The notes beneath the pieces are model-generated. The model was not told the origin of the DNA. It searched no databases and saw only the letters and a list, made by a program, of their open reading frames with translations. A stretch of DNA of 61,742 nt from Alphaproteobacteria bacterium. Its GTDB lineage: Bacteria; Pseudomonadota; Alphaproteobacteria; SMXQ01. Every line of letters starts with the position of its first letter. Position 1 is the stretch's first letter. Location: the NCBI GenBank assembly GCA_030831315.1, contig JAURLI010000053.1, forward strand, positions 1-61,742, in the 5' to 3' direction. The position numbers were made by a program, and so were the translations under genes. This document shows, piece by piece, positions 35,909 to 45,465 of this stretch.

Positions 35909-36391
35909 TCAGCGCTTGGCCTGGTTCATCGCCTGAATGCCGCTGTGCACGGCCTCGACGATGTGCTGGTAGCCTGTGCAGCGGCAGATGTTGCCTTCCA
36001 GTTCGTGACGAATAGTCTGCTCATCGGCATCGGGCTTGCGGCGCGCGATATCGCAGGCGACCATCACCATGCCCGGCGTGCAGAAACCGCACTGCAGGCC
36101 GTGGTGTTCCCAGAAGGCCTTCTGCATCGGGTGCAGTTCTCCGTCCGGAGAGGCGAGGCCTTCGATGGTGGTCACGTTGGCGCCTTCGCACTGCACCGCG
36201 AGGATGGTGCAGGACTTGATCGCTTCGCCGTTCAGGTGAATGTTGCAGCACCCGCACTGGGAGGTGTCGCAACCCACGTGGGTTCCCGTCAGGCCAAGGT
36301 GCTCGCGCAGGTACTGGACCAGAAGGGTCCTGGGCTCGACATCGGCCGAGACTTTCCTGCCATTGACGGTCATGCTGACTTTGGTGCTCAA
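35909..36391 (-). CDS. coxS: CoxS-like [2Fe-2S] subunit of a molybdenum hydroxylase
   Basis: A 160-residue protein with two [2Fe-2S] clusters. The plant-ferredoxin type uses [10 protein letters not shown] and a later C in IKSC; the second uses QCGFCTPG and [14 protein letters not shown] start at 36391 with AAGGAGGGA upstream is chosen; an ATG six codons later is less well placed. It lies between coxG-like and coxM-like genes. Its clusters presumably depend on the suf system encoded at 47-54 kb. Confidence 0.92.
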   Translation of the reverse strand: MSTKVSMTVNGRKVSADVEPRTLLVQYLREHLGLTGTHVGCDTSQCGCCNIHLNGEAIKSCTILAVQCEGANVTTIEGLASPDGELHPMQKAFWEHHGLQCGFCTPGMVMVACDIARRKPDADEQTIRHELEGNICRCTGYQHIVEAVHSGIQAMNQAKR

Positions 36392-36454
36392 GGCTCCCTC
36401 CTTTTGACGCGCCGTGCTCCCTGTGGGCACCGGCGCATTTCCCTAATTATGCGC

Positions 36455-37042
36455 TCAGTGATTGACGATCCAAAGTGCTATTAGCCCGGCTGCGGCAAAC
36501 AGCCAGAAGGTCAGGCCGCCGCCTGCCGCCGCCGCGGGCGCCTTCGGCGCCGGGGCGGTCTGGGCTGCGGGGGCCGTCGCAGGTGCCTGCGTACCTCCTG
36601 CCGATGCCTCGACATGGGCGGTGAATTTCTCGAAGAACTGGTCGGCCAGTTTCTTTGCCGTCGAATCGATCAGCCGCTGGCCGACCTGGGCGAGCTTGCC
36701 GCCGACGCTGGCATGAACCTGGTAGGAGATGATCGTAGCGCCCGCGTCGTCGCGCAAAGACACCTTCGCCTCGCCCTTGCCGAAACCGGCGACGCCGCCC
36801 GAGCCCTGGCCGGTCAGCGTGTAGCCGTTGGGCGGGTCGAGGTCGGTCAGCGTCACTTCACCCGCGAACTTGGCCTTCACCGGGCCGATGGCGAGACCCA
36901 CCTTTGCCGCGAATTCGGTGTCGGATTTCTTGTCGACCGATTCGCAGCCGGGGATCGAGGCCTTCAAAGCCTCGGGATCGTTCAAGGCGGCCCACACCGC
37001 ATCGCGGGGGGCATTGATCCGCTTTTCGCCGGACATATCCAT
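36455..37042 (-). CDS. coxG: CoxG-like SRPBCC protein with C-terminal membrane anchor
   Basis: A 195-residue protein. The first 145 or so residues are the CoxG (SRPBCC) fold: MSGEKRINAPRDAVWAALND, IPGCESVDK and ASVGGKLAQVGQRLIDSTAKKLADQFF. An Ala/Pro-rich linker follows, then one hydrophobic helix (LTFWLFAAAGLIALWI) at the very end, so it is tail-anchored. Its start is four bases after the coxL-like stop and its Shine-Dalgarno lies inside that gene. CoxG proteins have been linked to membrane or quinone coupling of CO dehydrogenase. Confidence 0.9.
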   Translation of the reverse strand: MDMSGEKRINAPRDAVWAALNDPEALKASIPGCESVDKKSDTEFAAKVGLAIGPVKAKFAGEVTLTDLDPPNGYTLTGQGSGGVAGFGKGEAKVSLRDDAGATIISYQVHASVGGKLAQVGQRLIDSTAKKLADQFFEKFTAHVEASAGGTQAPATAPAAQTAPAPKAPAAAAGGGLTFWLFAAAGLIALWIVNH

Positions 37043-37046
37043 GGTT

Positions 37047-39404
37047 TTACGCAGCTCCTTTACGCTTTGCGGCCTGAATGGCCTGCCACACCCGATTGGG
37101 CGTGAGCGGCATTTCGATGTGTTCGACGCCGAGCGGTCGCAGGGCATCGAGAACGGCATGAACGAAAGCGGTCGGTGCGCCGCAGGCACCGGCTTCGCCC
37201 GCGCCCTTGACGCCGAGATCGTTGTTCGTCGACATGGTCGGCGAGAACACCGCCTTCATGTCGGGGAAGTGGTGCGCCCGCGGCATGCCGTAGTCCATGA
37301 AGGTGCCGGTCAGCAGCTGGCCGGTTTCCTCGTCGTAGACGAGATATTCGGTCAGCGCCTGGCCGATGCCCTGGGCGATGCCGCCGTGGACCTGGCCGTG
37401 CACGATCAGCGGGTTGAGAACGAAGCCGCAGTCGTCGGCGGCGGCAAAATCAAGAATCTCGATATGGCCCGTTTCGGGATCGACCTCGACCTCGCAGATA
37501 TGGCAGCCGTTCGGGTAGTTCATGTCGTCGCGGCCGTTGGCGCGCTTGTAGACGAAGGTTTCATCGAGCCCGGGCTCCATGCCTTCGGGCAGCTTCGCCG
37601 GATCATGGGCGGCCTTGGCGATCTCGGTGATCGAGATCGAGCCCGCGCGGGCGACGAAGTTGCCGCCTTCGAACTTCACTTCCGTCGGCGGTGCCTGCAG
37701 CAGGTGGCCCGCGATCTTCTTGCCCTTTTCGACGATGATGTTGGCAGCCCCGATGATGGCCATGCTGCCCATCTGTGATGAGCGCGAGCCGAAAGTGCCC
37801 GCCGCACCTTCCGGCGCGGTGTCGGTATCGCCCTGGATCAGGCTGACCGCATCGAAGGGCATGCCCAGCTTGTCGTGCAGAAGCTGGGAATAGACCGTGG
37901 CATGGCCCTGGCCGTGGGAAAACGTGCCGCAGATGACGCTCAGTTTGCCGTCCTTCTCGAAGCGAAGGCGCATGGTTTCCTCGGGCCGGCCGCCCGAACC
38001 CTCGATGAACGAGGTCATGCCGATGCCGCGCAGCCGTCCGCGCGCTTCGGACTGCTTGCGCCGGGCCGGGAAGTCGTCCCAGCCGATGGTCTTGCAGGCT
38101 TCGTCCTGGCATTTTGCGAAATTGCCGCTGTCGATGGTCAGGCCCATCTGTGTCCTGTAGGGGAAGCTGGTGATGTAGTTGCGCTTGCGCATCTCGCGGA
38201 TGTCGATGCCCATTTCGCGTGCCGCCTTTTCGACCAGCCGGTCGATCAGGAAGTTGGCTTCCGGCCGTCCCGCGCCGCGATAGGTATCGGTCGGCACGGT
38301 GTTGGTCATCACCGCCTTGCAGGAGAAATAGAGAACCGGAATGTCGTAGAGGCCGCCAACGATGCGCCCGCCGCCATCGATAGGCAGGCGCGCGCCGTTC
38401 TCGGTCACCCAGGCGCCGATATTGGCGAGCATCTCGACCTTGTAGCCGAGGATCTTGCCGTTGGCATCGAGCGCCAGTTCGGCGCGATCGACCTGGTCGC
38501 GGCCATGAAGGTCCGAGACCATCGTTTCCGAGCGGTCGCCCGACCACTTGACGGCGCGGCCGAGCTTCTTGGCCGCATAGCAGGTGGCGAGGATTTCCGG
38601 GTAGATCTTGGAACGGGTGCCGAAGCCGCCACCAGTATTGTCGGAGACGTGGCGTACCTTGTCGCCGTCGCCGCCGAACAGCATTTCCGCGACCGCGCCC
38701 TGAACGCGCCGCCCGCCCTGGGTGGGCGCGTAGAAGGTGAGGCGGCCGCTCTTGGTGTCCATGTCGGCGACGCAGCACTTGGGCTCCATCGGCACGGGGA
38801 TCACGCGGTTGTTGACCAGTTCGATGCTGGCGATGCGCGCGGCCTGTTTTGCCGCCGCGTCGTAGGCTTCGGAGGTGGCGTTTTCATAATGCAGGCACAG
38901 GTTGTCGGGCTGCTCGTCATGTATGGCGGGCGCGCCCTTAGCAAGGCCTTGCCGGGCCGTCACCACGGCGGGCAGTTCTTCGTAATCGACCTGCACCAGT
39001 TCGGCCGCGTCGCGGGCCTGCGCCGCGGTTTCGGCGACGACGACGGCGATCGGCTCACCCGCGTAGCGGATCTTGTCGACGGGCATCGCTAGGCGCTTGG
39101 TGCGGAACATCACCTTGCCCGAGAGGTCCTTGAGCGCGGCGTCGGTGATGACGCGGCCGATGCCGTCGGCTTCCATGTCCTTGCCGGAGAAGACCCCGAG
39201 AACACCGGGCCCCTTGAGCGCGGCGGTACCGTCGATGCCCTTGAGGCGGGCATGGGCGACGGCAGCGCGGACAAAGGCGAGGTGGGCCTGTCCCGGAATG
39301 CTGACGTCATCGGTGTACTTGCCGCCGCCCTTCAGCAGGCGCTGGTCTTCCTTGCGCCGGACGGGCTGACCGATACCAAACTTTTCACCGAACGTACTGT
39401 CCAT
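37047..39404 (-). CDS. coxL: Form II CoxL-like molybdopterin subunit
   Basis: A 785-residue molybdenum-cofactor subunit of the CO dehydrogenase/xanthine dehydrogenase family. The active-site loop is T-Y-R-G-A-G-R (374-380). This is the form II signature and lacks the Cys of form I (AYRCSFR) that binds copper. The catalytic Glu is E737 in GVKGAGEAGACGAP. ATG 39404 gives the standard start (FGIGQPVRRKEDQRLL). It leads the coxL-G-S-M operon. True CO oxidation by form II enzymes is doubtful; hydroxylation of another substrate is an equal possibility. Confidence 0.9.
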   Translation of the reverse strand: MDSTFGEKFGIGQPVRRKEDQRLLKGGGKYTDDVSIPGQAHLAFVRAAVAHARLKGIDGTAALKGPGVLGVFSGKDMEADGIGRVITDAALKDLSGKVMFRTKRLAMPVDKIRYAGEPIAVVVAETAAQARDAAELVQVDYEELPAVVTARQGLAKGAPAIHDEQPDNLCLHYENATSEAYDAAAKQAARIASIELVNNRVIPVPMEPKCCVADMDTKSGRLTFYAPTQGGRRVQGAVAEMLFGGDGDKVRHVSDNTGGGFGTRSKIYPEILATCYAAKKLGRAVKWSGDRSETMVSDLHGRDQVDRAELALDANGKILGYKVEMLANIGAWVTENGARLPIDGGGRIVGGLYDIPVLYFSCKAVMTNTVPTDTYRGAGRPEANFLIDRLVEKAAREMGIDIREMRKRNYITSFPYRTQMGLTIDSGNFAKCQDEACKTIGWDDFPARRKQSEARGRLRGIGMTSFIEGSGGRPEETMRLRFEKDGKLSVICGTFSHGQGHATVYSQLLHDKLGMPFDAVSLIQGDTDTAPEGAAGTFGSRSSQMGSMAIIGAANIIVEKGKKIAGHLLQAPPTEVKFEGGNFVARAGSISITEIAKAAHDPAKLPEGMEPGLDETFVYKRANGRDDMNYPNGCHICEVEVDPETGHIEILDFAAADDCGFVLNPLIVHGQVHGGIAQGIGQALTEYLVYDEETGQLLTGTFMDYGMPRAHHFPDMKAVFSPTMSTNNDLGVKGAGEAGACGAPTAFVHAVLDALRPLGVEHIEMPLTPNRVWQAIQAAKRKGAA

Positions 39405-39723
39405 GCTTCTTCGATTCCCGATTGTGCTCTCCGGTGGGGCAGAATGCCCGCAACCGAAAGGCTTCATCCTGCCGCGACTGAGGCGGCGGCACCTGAAGCC
39501 CTGATTTTTCAATGTGATGGCGCCTAGAATGATCCGGGCGCCTCGCACCGGCGAATTTTATAGGTTTGAACGGAAAAGGCCAAGGGTTTCCGCCTTCGCT
39601 GGACGCAAACGCTTGCCTATTTCCCGATACGGGGAAGGGGCATAAACTCCGCCCCTGACCCGACCGATAACCCGCGCCCCGGCCGTTGCGCCGGGGACAA
39701 AAACGACCCTCCGGGAGAACCGC
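39405..39723. other. Divergent intergenic region, cox operon / amidohydrolase
   Basis: This 319-base stretch has no credible gene. It contains a candidate leftward promoter (39557-39585) and, near the right end, a GC-rich dyad: CCCCGG at 39677-39682 and CCGGGG at 39691-39696. The CCGGGAGA Shine-Dalgarno of the amidohydrolase closes it. Nothing else stands out. Confidence 0.6.
39557..39585 (-). promoter_or_regulatory. Candidate sigma70-type promoter for the cox operon
   Basis: Read leftward, TTGGCC (39580-39585) is followed by a 17-base spacer and TAAAAT (39557-39562). It lies about 150 bases before coxL, so the leader would be long. The match is from inspection only. Confidence 0.35.
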
Positions 39724-40773
39724 ATGACCGTCATCGACGCCGACGCCCACGTGATCGAAACCGATCACACTTGGAGCTACCTGCCCGAGGAGGCGCGCCG
39801 ATACGCCCCTGCCGTCCTGCAGCAGCTCACCGGCCAGTTCGGCCAGACCAACCGCGGCAACAAGTCGCGCGAATGGGCGATGTTCGAGACCCATATCCAG
39901 CCCTGGGACCGTAACATCAATATCGAGCAGACCGGCGAGGAATCGCGCAACCTGACCGACGTGTCGAAGCGTCTCGCCCATATGGACGAGCTGAACATCG
40001 ACGTGCAGGTGCTCTATCCGACCATCTTCCTCGCCCCTTGCGCGCGGGACGCAGCAGCGGAATTCGCGCTCTATCACGCCTATAACCAGTGGATGGCCGA
40101 TATCTGGAAACAGGCGCCCAAGCGGCTCTACTGGGCGGCCATGATCCCGATGGCCTCGATGCACCGCATGCGCGAGGAGCTGGAATACTGCAAGGCTAAC
40201 GGCGCGGTTTCGGTCTTCCTGCGGCCCTTCGAATGCGAACGCCCCGTTTTCGACAGCTATTTCGCGCCGCTTTTCGAGGCCGCCCAGGAACTGAACATTC
40301 CCATCACCTACCATTCGGGCAATGCGTCCTACACCTATCATGACCTGCTGGAAGGCCATAACTTCGCCAAGTTCAAGCTGGCGATGATCGCGACCTTCCA
40401 CGGGTTGCTCGAATTCGAGGTGCCAAAGCGCTATCCCGACCTCAAATGGGCCTTCATCGAGGCCTCCGCCAGCTGGGTACCCTATGCCCTGATCGATGCG
40501 GAAAAGCGCCTGCGCCGCAAGGGCCGCCGCCTCGCGTCCGATCCGCTCAAGGACAACAACATCTTCGTCACCCTCGAGGTGAGCGACGACATCCCCTACA
40601 TCATCAATCGTGCCGGTGACGACAACCTGATCGTCGGCACCGACTACGGCCATACCGATACTTCGGCCGAGATCGAGGCCCTGCGCATCCTGCGCGAGGG
40701 CGGCGACGTGCCGCTGGCGAGCGTGGACAAGATCCTCGGCCCCAATTCGGCGCGGCTCTACAACCTCGCCTGA
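39724..40773 (+). CDS. Amidohydrolase 2 family protein
   Basis: A 349-residue TIM-barrel hydrolase or decarboxylase, a paralogue of the one at 2966. It opens TVIDADAHVIETDHTW, so strand 1 has D5-x-D7-x-H9 rather than H-x-H. ITYHSGNASY and LIVGTDYGHTDTS supply the later ligands. CCGGGAGAACCGC precedes the ATG. It is a single gene ending at a terminator. ACMSD-like decarboxylation or hydrolysis of a ring-derived acid is the family role; the substrate is unknown. Confidence 0.85.
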   Translation: MTVIDADAHVIETDHTWSYLPEEARRYAPAVLQQLTGQFGQTNRGNKSREWAMFETHIQPWDRNINIEQTGEESRNLTDVSKRLAHMDELNIDVQVLYPTIFLAPCARDAAAEFALYHAYNQWMADIWKQAPKRLYWAAMIPMASMHRMREELEYCKANGAVSVFLRPFECERPVFDSYFAPLFEAAQELNIPITYHSGNASYTYHDLLEGHNFAKFKLAMIATFHGLLEFEVPKRYPDLKWAFIEASASWVPYALIDAEKRLRRKGRRLASDPLKDNNIFVTLEVSDDIPYIINRAGDDNLIVGTDYGHTDTSAEIEALRILREGGDVPLASVDKILGPNSARLYNLA

Positions 40774-40797
40774 ACGCAACCGCAACCGGGCAAAGCA

Positions 40798-40826
40798 AAA
40801 GGGCGGCGCCACCGGCGCCGCCCTTT
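40798..40826. terminator. Bidirectional terminator
   Basis: AAAGGGCGGCGCC and GGCGCCGCCCTTT form a 13-bp stem around ACC. It lies between the rightward amidohydrolase and leftward VOC genes, which converge here. Confidence 0.85.
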
Positions 40827-40842
40827 GTCATTGGAGCAGGGA

Positions 40843-41229
40843 CTAGTCCTTGTCCGAATCGTGCAGTTCGATCACGTTGCGGTCGGGATCGTGGAAGTAC
40901 AGGCTGCGCCCGGTAAAGGTCGCATCACCATGGCGCTCCTCGTCCAGGATGACCTTCACGCCCTTGTCGATCAGGTACTTCTTGGCGCGGTCGTATTCGT
41001 CGGCATCGACGTAGAAGGCCGTGTGGATGTCGTTCTCGTCGCCGGGGTTGGGATCGATCTTGTTCTTCGAGTGGGTCAGCACGAAATAGTCGTCCTGGTT
41101 CTTGCAGAACACCATGTGCTTGTTCTCGCGGACGAAATCGAACCCGATGGTATTGAGGTAGAAGTCCTTGGACCGCTTGAGGTCCGAAACCGGAATGGTG
41201 AAGTGGGTCAGGCCCTTCATTTTGATCAT
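40843..41229 (-). CDS. Small VOC/glyoxalase-family protein
   Basis: A 128-residue single-unit VOC protein. It opens GLTHFTIPVSDLKRSKDFYLNTIGF with a likely metal His at residue 9, and closes SLYFHDPDRNVIELHDSD with a Glu ligand. CAGGGAG precedes the ATG. Size and pattern resemble the fosfomycin-resistance/glyoxalase group, which works as dimers. The substrate is unknown. Confidence 0.82.
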   Translation of the reverse strand: MIKMKGLTHFTIPVSDLKRSKDFYLNTIGFDFVRENKHMVFCKNQDDYFVLTHSKNKIDPNPGDENDIHTAFYVDADEYDRAKKYLIDKGVKVILDEERHGDATFTGRSLYFHDPDRNVIELHDSDKD

Positions 41230-41301
41230 GGCAATCTCCCTGCGCCGTTTTGGGAAGTATACTGGCCCCGTTGGCGGGTTGCCAATGGGGGGACAGGGAA
41301 A

Positions 41302-41643
41302 ATGGATCAAAGGGTAAAGTCGGCGCTGTGGGTGGGGGCCCAGCTCAGGCTGTGCGATGTCGCCGGCCGCCCGGCGACTGTCTTGCGCCACGGCGACGAC
41401 GATGCCGGGGCAATCATTCTCAAGATCATCGGCGCCAATGGCCAGGCGCGGGTGCTGGCCCAAACGACCGCCCCGGAAGGTGGGCTCGCCTGGCACTGGC
41501 CGCTCGGTGCCCAGCCGGTGCCCGAGGCCGAGGCCGAGGCCTATATCGCCCGCCAGGTGAAATTCGATCCCGACCTGTGGGCACTTGAAGTCATCGATCG
41601 CTCGGGCGAATACCTGCCGGATGGCAGAATCCTTAGGCAATAG
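41302..41643 (+). CDS. DUF1491 family protein
   Basis: A 113-residue protein beginning MDQRVKSALWVGAQLRLCDV and including GDDDAGAIILKI and DLWALEVIDRSGEYLP, the pattern of DUF1491. This family is largely restricted to Alphaproteobacteria. Its function is unknown. ATG 41302 has a purine-rich GGACAGGGA upstream. The open frame extends further left, but that part lies antisense to the VOC gene and lacks a ribosome site. Confidence 0.82.
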   Translation: MDQRVKSALWVGAQLRLCDVAGRPATVLRHGDDDAGAIILKIIGANGQARVLAQTTAPEGGLAWHWPLGAQPVPEAEAEAYIARQVKFDPDLWALEVIDRSGEYLPDGRILRQ

Positions 41644-41713
41644 CCGGGTTTGCCCGAGGGCCGGGGTCTGATAAAATGCCGAAAAACAAGAATTCAACGA
41701 TCAGGAGGAAATC

Positions 41714-42211
41714 ATGTCGGTAGCCGAACAGCATCCCAAGCAGCTCGACGAAGAGGTTCATCGCGAGGCCGAGTCCCGTATCGTCAAATTCCGTTACAAG
41801 AAGCCCGAAGATTGGGGCCCGCGTCCGAAGGTTTCGGTGCGCCTGTGTGATTCTGGCCTGCTGCGCGGCCATATCCAGGTGCTGAAGGCCAAGGGCGGGG
41901 AAAACAACCTGCACTTCCATTCCAAGGTGGACGGCATGTTCACCGTGATCTCCGGGCGCATCAAGTTCTATGGCCCGGGCGACGAGCTGATCGGTGAATT
42001 CGGCCGCCTCGAAGGCGTGCTGATCCCGAAGGACGCGCGCTACTGGTTCGAAAACGTCAGCGATGACGATGCCGAGGTCATGCTGGTGCAGGGCTTCCAT
42101 GAAAAGGGCGCCGTCGCCTCGGGCCGCACCGATTCGTCGCCGCGCAAGATCGCCGATGCGGGCGAGAACGATGCCACGAACAGTCCGAAGCGTACTGCGG
42201 TCGTGAAGTAA
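41714..42211 (+). CDS. Cupin-domain protein
   Basis: A 165-residue protein with one cupin barrel. GGENNLHFHSKVDGMFTVISGRIKFYGPG is motif 1, with H-F-H and an acidic residue in the usual metal positions, and GVLIPKDARYWFENVSDD is motif 2. The tail (about 140-165) is polar and probably disordered. CAGGAGGAAATC lies just upstream. It may be a small dioxygenase, isomerase or sensor; nothing decides. Confidence 0.82.
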   Translation: MSVAEQHPKQLDEEVHREAESRIVKFRYKKPEDWGPRPKVSVRLCDSGLLRGHIQVLKAKGGENNLHFHSKVDGMFTVISGRIKFYGPGDELIGEFGRLEGVLIPKDARYWFENVSDDDAEVMLVQGFHEKGAVASGRTDSSPRKIADAGENDATNSPKRTAVVK

Positions 42212-42237
42212 GCACGCAGCGCTGATCACCAAAAAGC

Positions 42238-42268
42238 GAAGGGCCCCGGATGGGGCCCTTCTTTTTTT
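42238..42268. terminator. Bidirectional terminator between cupin and typA genes
   Basis: GAAGGGCCCC and GGGGCCCTTC pair around GGAT, followed by seven T. The left flank has five A, so it also serves the leftward typA gene. Confidence 0.92.
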
Positions 42269-42271
42269 CGT

Positions 42272-44113
42272 TCAGGCGCTGGCTTCTTTTCGTGCCGCGC
42301 GCTTGCGGTCGTTCGAATCGAGGAGCCGCTTGCGCAGGCGGAAGGTCTTGGGCGTCACTTCCACCAGTTCGTCGTCGTCGATATAGGCGATGGCGTCTTC
42401 GAGCGAGAGGCGCACCGGCGGGGTCAGCACGATGGCCTCGTCCTTGGAGTGGGTGCGGATATTGGTCAGCTGCTTGGCCTTGAGGGGATTGACCTCGAGG
42501 TCGTTGCCGCGGCTGTGCTCGCCGATGATCATGCCGGCGTAGGTTGCTTCGCCCGGATTGACGAACAGGCGGCCGCGCTCCTCGATGTTCCACAGCGCAT
42601 AGGCGACCATGTCGCCCTGAGTCATGGAAATGAGGACGCCCGCATTGCGGCCCTTGATCGCGCCCTTGAACGGGGCATAGCCGTGGAACAGGCGGTTCAT
42701 GATGCCGGTGCCGCGGGTGTCGGTCAGGAATTCCGAGTGATAGCCGATCAGCGCGCGGGTGGGCGCATGGAACACGAGGCGCTGCTTGGCGCCGCCCGTC
42801 GGGCGCATCTCGATCAGTTCGGCGCGCCGCTGGCCCAGCTTTTCCATCACCGCGCCGGCGAATTCCTCGTCGACGTCGACGACGACTTCTTCGATCGGTT
42901 CCATCTGCTGGCCGGTCTCGGCGTCGGTCTTGAACAGAACGCGCGGGCGCGAGACGGAAAGTTCGAAGCCTTCGCGCCGCATGGTTTCGATCAGAACCGC
43001 GATCTGCAATTCGCCGCGTCCTGCCACCTCGAACTCGCCGGCCGCTTCCGATTCGCGGATGCGGATGGCGACGTTGCCTTCAGCCTCGCGCTTGAGGCGG
43101 GCGCCGATCAGGCGGCTCGTCACCTTGTCGCCATCGCGGCCCGCAAGCGGCGAATCGTTGACCGAGAAGGTCATGGCCAGTGTCGGCGGGTCGACCGGCT
43201 GGGCGGCCAGCGGCTGGGTTTCCTTCGGCTCGCAGATGGTGTCGGCAACCGTGGTCTCGGCCAGGCCGGCAATGGCGACGATGTCGCCCGCCTGGGCTTC
43301 GGGGACCGGCACGCGTTCCAGCCCGCGGAAGGCGAGCAGCTGCATGATGCGCCCGTCCTCGATCTTCTTGCCGTCGCGGCTGAGCGACTTCACGGCCTGG
43401 TTTACACGTGCGACGCCCGAATGGATGCGCCCGGTCAGGATGCGGCCGAGGTAGCTGTCGTATTCCAGCGTCGTCACGAGAAGGCGGAAGGGACGGTCCG
43501 GTTCGGCTTCGGGTTCGTGCACGTGTTTGAGGATGAGGTCGAACAGCGGCGCCATGTCGACGCGCGGGCCGTCGGGAGTTTCAGACGCCCAGCCGAGCTT
43601 GGCCGAGGCGAACAGCGTCGGGAAGTCGAGCTGCTCTTCCTTGGCGCCCAGCGCGGCCATCAGGTCGAACATCTCGTTCTGGACCTCAAGCGGGCGGGCG
43701 TCGGGACGGTCGGTCTTGTTGACGACGACGATCGGGCGCAGGCCGAGCGCCAGCGCCTTGCCGAGGACGAACTTGGTCTGCGGCATCGGGCCTTCGGCGG
43801 CATCGACGAGCACGAGCACGCCGTCGACCATGCCGAGGATGCGTTCGACCTCGCCGCCGAAGTCGGCGTGGCCCGGGGTGTCGACGATGTTGACCCGCGT
43901 GTCCTTCCAGACGACGGAGGTGCACTTGGCAAGGATGGTGATGCCGCGTTCGCGTTCGATGTCGCCCGAGTCCATGGCGCGTTCGGCCACATGCTGGCCT
44001 TCGCGGAAGGAGCCCGACTGCTTGAGCAGGCAGTCGACCAGGGTGGTCTTGCCATGGTCGACGTGGGCAATGATGGCGATATTACGCAGCGATGCGGGCT
44101 GGGCGGCAGACAT
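42272..44113 (-). CDS. typA: TypA/BipA translational GTPase
   Basis: A 613-residue ribosome-binding GTPase. The G1 motif is [11 protein letters not shown]2/G3 are ERGITI and DTPGHADFG, and G4 is [11 protein letters not shown]-like domains III and V and the C-terminal TypA domain ([17 protein letters not shown]) follow. Length is normal for the family. ATG 44113 gives the usual short N-terminus ([12 protein letters not shown]), although the ribosome site is poor. It supports ribosome assembly and stress growth. Confidence 0.95.
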   Translation of the reverse strand: MSAAQPASLRNIAIIAHVDHGKTTLVDCLLKQSGSFREGQHVAERAMDSGDIERERGITILAKCTSVVWKDTRVNIVDTPGHADFGGEVERILGMVDGVLVLVDAAEGPMPQTKFVLGKALALGLRPIVVVNKTDRPDARPLEVQNEMFDLMAALGAKEEQLDFPTLFASAKLGWASETPDGPRVDMAPLFDLILKHVHEPEAEPDRPFRLLVTTLEYDSYLGRILTGRIHSGVARVNQAVKSLSRDGKKIEDGRIMQLLAFRGLERVPVPEAQAGDIVAIAGLAETTVADTICEPKETQPLAAQPVDPPTLAMTFSVNDSPLAGRDGDKVTSRLIGARLKREAEGNVAIRIRESEAAGEFEVAGRGELQIAVLIETMRREGFELSVSRPRVLFKTDAETGQQMEPIEEVVVDVDEEFAGAVMEKLGQRRAELIEMRPTGGAKQRLVFHAPTRALIGYHSEFLTDTRGTGIMNRLFHGYAPFKGAIKGRNAGVLISMTQGDMVAYALWNIEERGRLFVNPGEATYAGMIIGEHSRGNDLEVNPLKAKQLTNIRTHSKDEAIVLTPPVRLSLEDAIAYIDDDELVEVTPKTFRLRKRLLDSNDRKRAARKEASA

Positions 44114-44352
44114 GGCGGATTTGGAAACTCGGCAGGCCCCCGGCCGCATCATGCGGCCCGCCCGGGCTGTGCCGGGACGTGGGCGAAATTTGGCGCAAAC
44201 ATAGTGATTCCGGCGGCTAGGGCAAGGGGCTCCTGCCGGGCGGGCGGAAACCCCCGGAAACCGGCCCTTCCCGAGCGGGGCCGTTGACCGGCCGGGGCTG
44301 AAGGCCCTATACCCGCCACGGAAAGACCGAGGAGGCCGTCATTACGGAAAAG

Positions 44353-45465
44353 GTGGACAGCGTCGTTATCGGGGCCGGGGTGGTGGGCCTTGCGGTTGCC
44401 CGGGCACTCGCGCTTTCGGGGCGCGAGGTGATCGTGCTCGAAGCGGCGGATGCCATCGGCACCGGCACCTCGTCGCGCAATTCGGAAGTCATTCACGCGG
44501 GCATCTATTACCCCAACGACAGCCTCAAGGCGCGGCTCTGCGTCGAAGGCAAGAACCGGCTCTATGGCTATTGCGCCGAGCGCGGCGTCAATCACCGCCG
44601 CTGCGGCAAGATGATCGTCGCCACCGACGAAAGCCAGATCGAGGGCCTGCGCGGGCTCGAGCGCAAGTCCCACGCCAACGGCGTCACCGATGTGCAATGG
44701 CTCGACGGCAAGGATGCGATGGCGCTGGAGCCGGCGCTGACCTGCGTCGCCGCGCTGCTGTCGCCCTCGACCGGGATCATCGACAGCCACGGCCTCATGC
44801 TTGCCTATCAGGGCGATGCCGAGGATGCGGGCGCGGCCATCGCCTTTCTCTCGCCCTTCGTCGCGGGCGAGGTCACGGACGCGGGCATCCGCATCGAGGC
44901 GGGCGGGGCCGAGCCCATGAGCCTGCTCGCGCGCGAGGTCGTCAATTCGGCGGGGCTCTTTGCCCAGCCGGTGGCGCAGGCCATCCGTGGCCTCGATGCG
45001 GCAAGCGTGCCGCCGCGCTATTTCGCCAAGGGCAATTATTTTACGCTGGCGGGCCGGGCACCCTTTACCCATCTGATCTACCCGGCGCCCGAGCAGGCGG
45101 GCCTCGGGGTGCACCTGACCCTCGATCTCGCGGGGCAGGGCAAGTTCGGCCCCGATGTCGAATGGATCGACACGGTGGCGCGGCCCGAAGACCTCGATTA
45201 CGTCGTGGACCCCAGGCGCTGCGAAGGCTTCTACGCGGCGGTGCGCACCTACTGGCCGGGGCTGGCCGACGGCGCGCTGCAGGCGGGCTATTCGGGCATC
45301 CGCCCCAAAATTCAGGCGCCCGGCGAAGGCGCCGTCGATTTCGTCATCCAGGGGCCGGCCGATCACGGCGTGCCGGGCCTCGTCAATCTCTACGGCATCG
45401 AGAGCCCGGGGCTTACGTCTTCGCTCGCCATCGCCGAGATGGTCATGGGCAAGCTCACGGCATGA
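44353..45465 (+). CDS. L-2-hydroxyglutarate oxidase-like FAD protein
   Basis: A 370-residue DAO-family flavoprotein. It opens [22 protein letters not shown], then has [25 protein letters not shown], the pattern of LhgO and L2HGDH-like proteins, and ends [21 protein letters not shown] 44353 has no good ribosome site at the right distance. A well-placed AGGAGG precedes an in-frame ATT at 44341, which may be the real start and would add four residues. The stop overlaps dusA by four bases (ATGA). Confidence 0.86.
   Translation: MDSVVIGAGVVGLAVARALALSGREVIVLEAADAIGTGTSSRNSEVIHAGIYYPNDSLKARLCVEGKNRLYGYCAERGVNHRRCGKMIVATDESQIEGLRGLERKSHANGVTDVQWLDGKDAMALEPALTCVAALLSPSTGIIDSHGLMLAYQGDAEDAGAAIAFLSPFVAGEVTDAGIRIEAGGAEPMSLLAREVVNSAGLFAQPVAQAIRGLDAASVPPRYFAKGNYFTLAGRAPFTHLIYPAPEQAGLGVHLTLDLAGQGKFGPDVEWIDTVARPEDLDYVVDPRRCEGFYAAVRTYWPGLADGALQAGYSGIRPKIQAPGEGAVDFVIQGPADHGVPGLVNLYGIESPGLTSSLAIAEMVMGKLTA

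Noticed and set aside
40825-41301. N-terminal extension of the DUF1491 protein
   Set aside because: The extension is antisense to the VOC gene and has no ribosome site; the family starts at ATG 41302.
42449-44287. A 612-codon open frame on the plus strand
   Set aside because: It lies antisense to typA, whose GTPase motifs are intact. The product has no recognisable domain.
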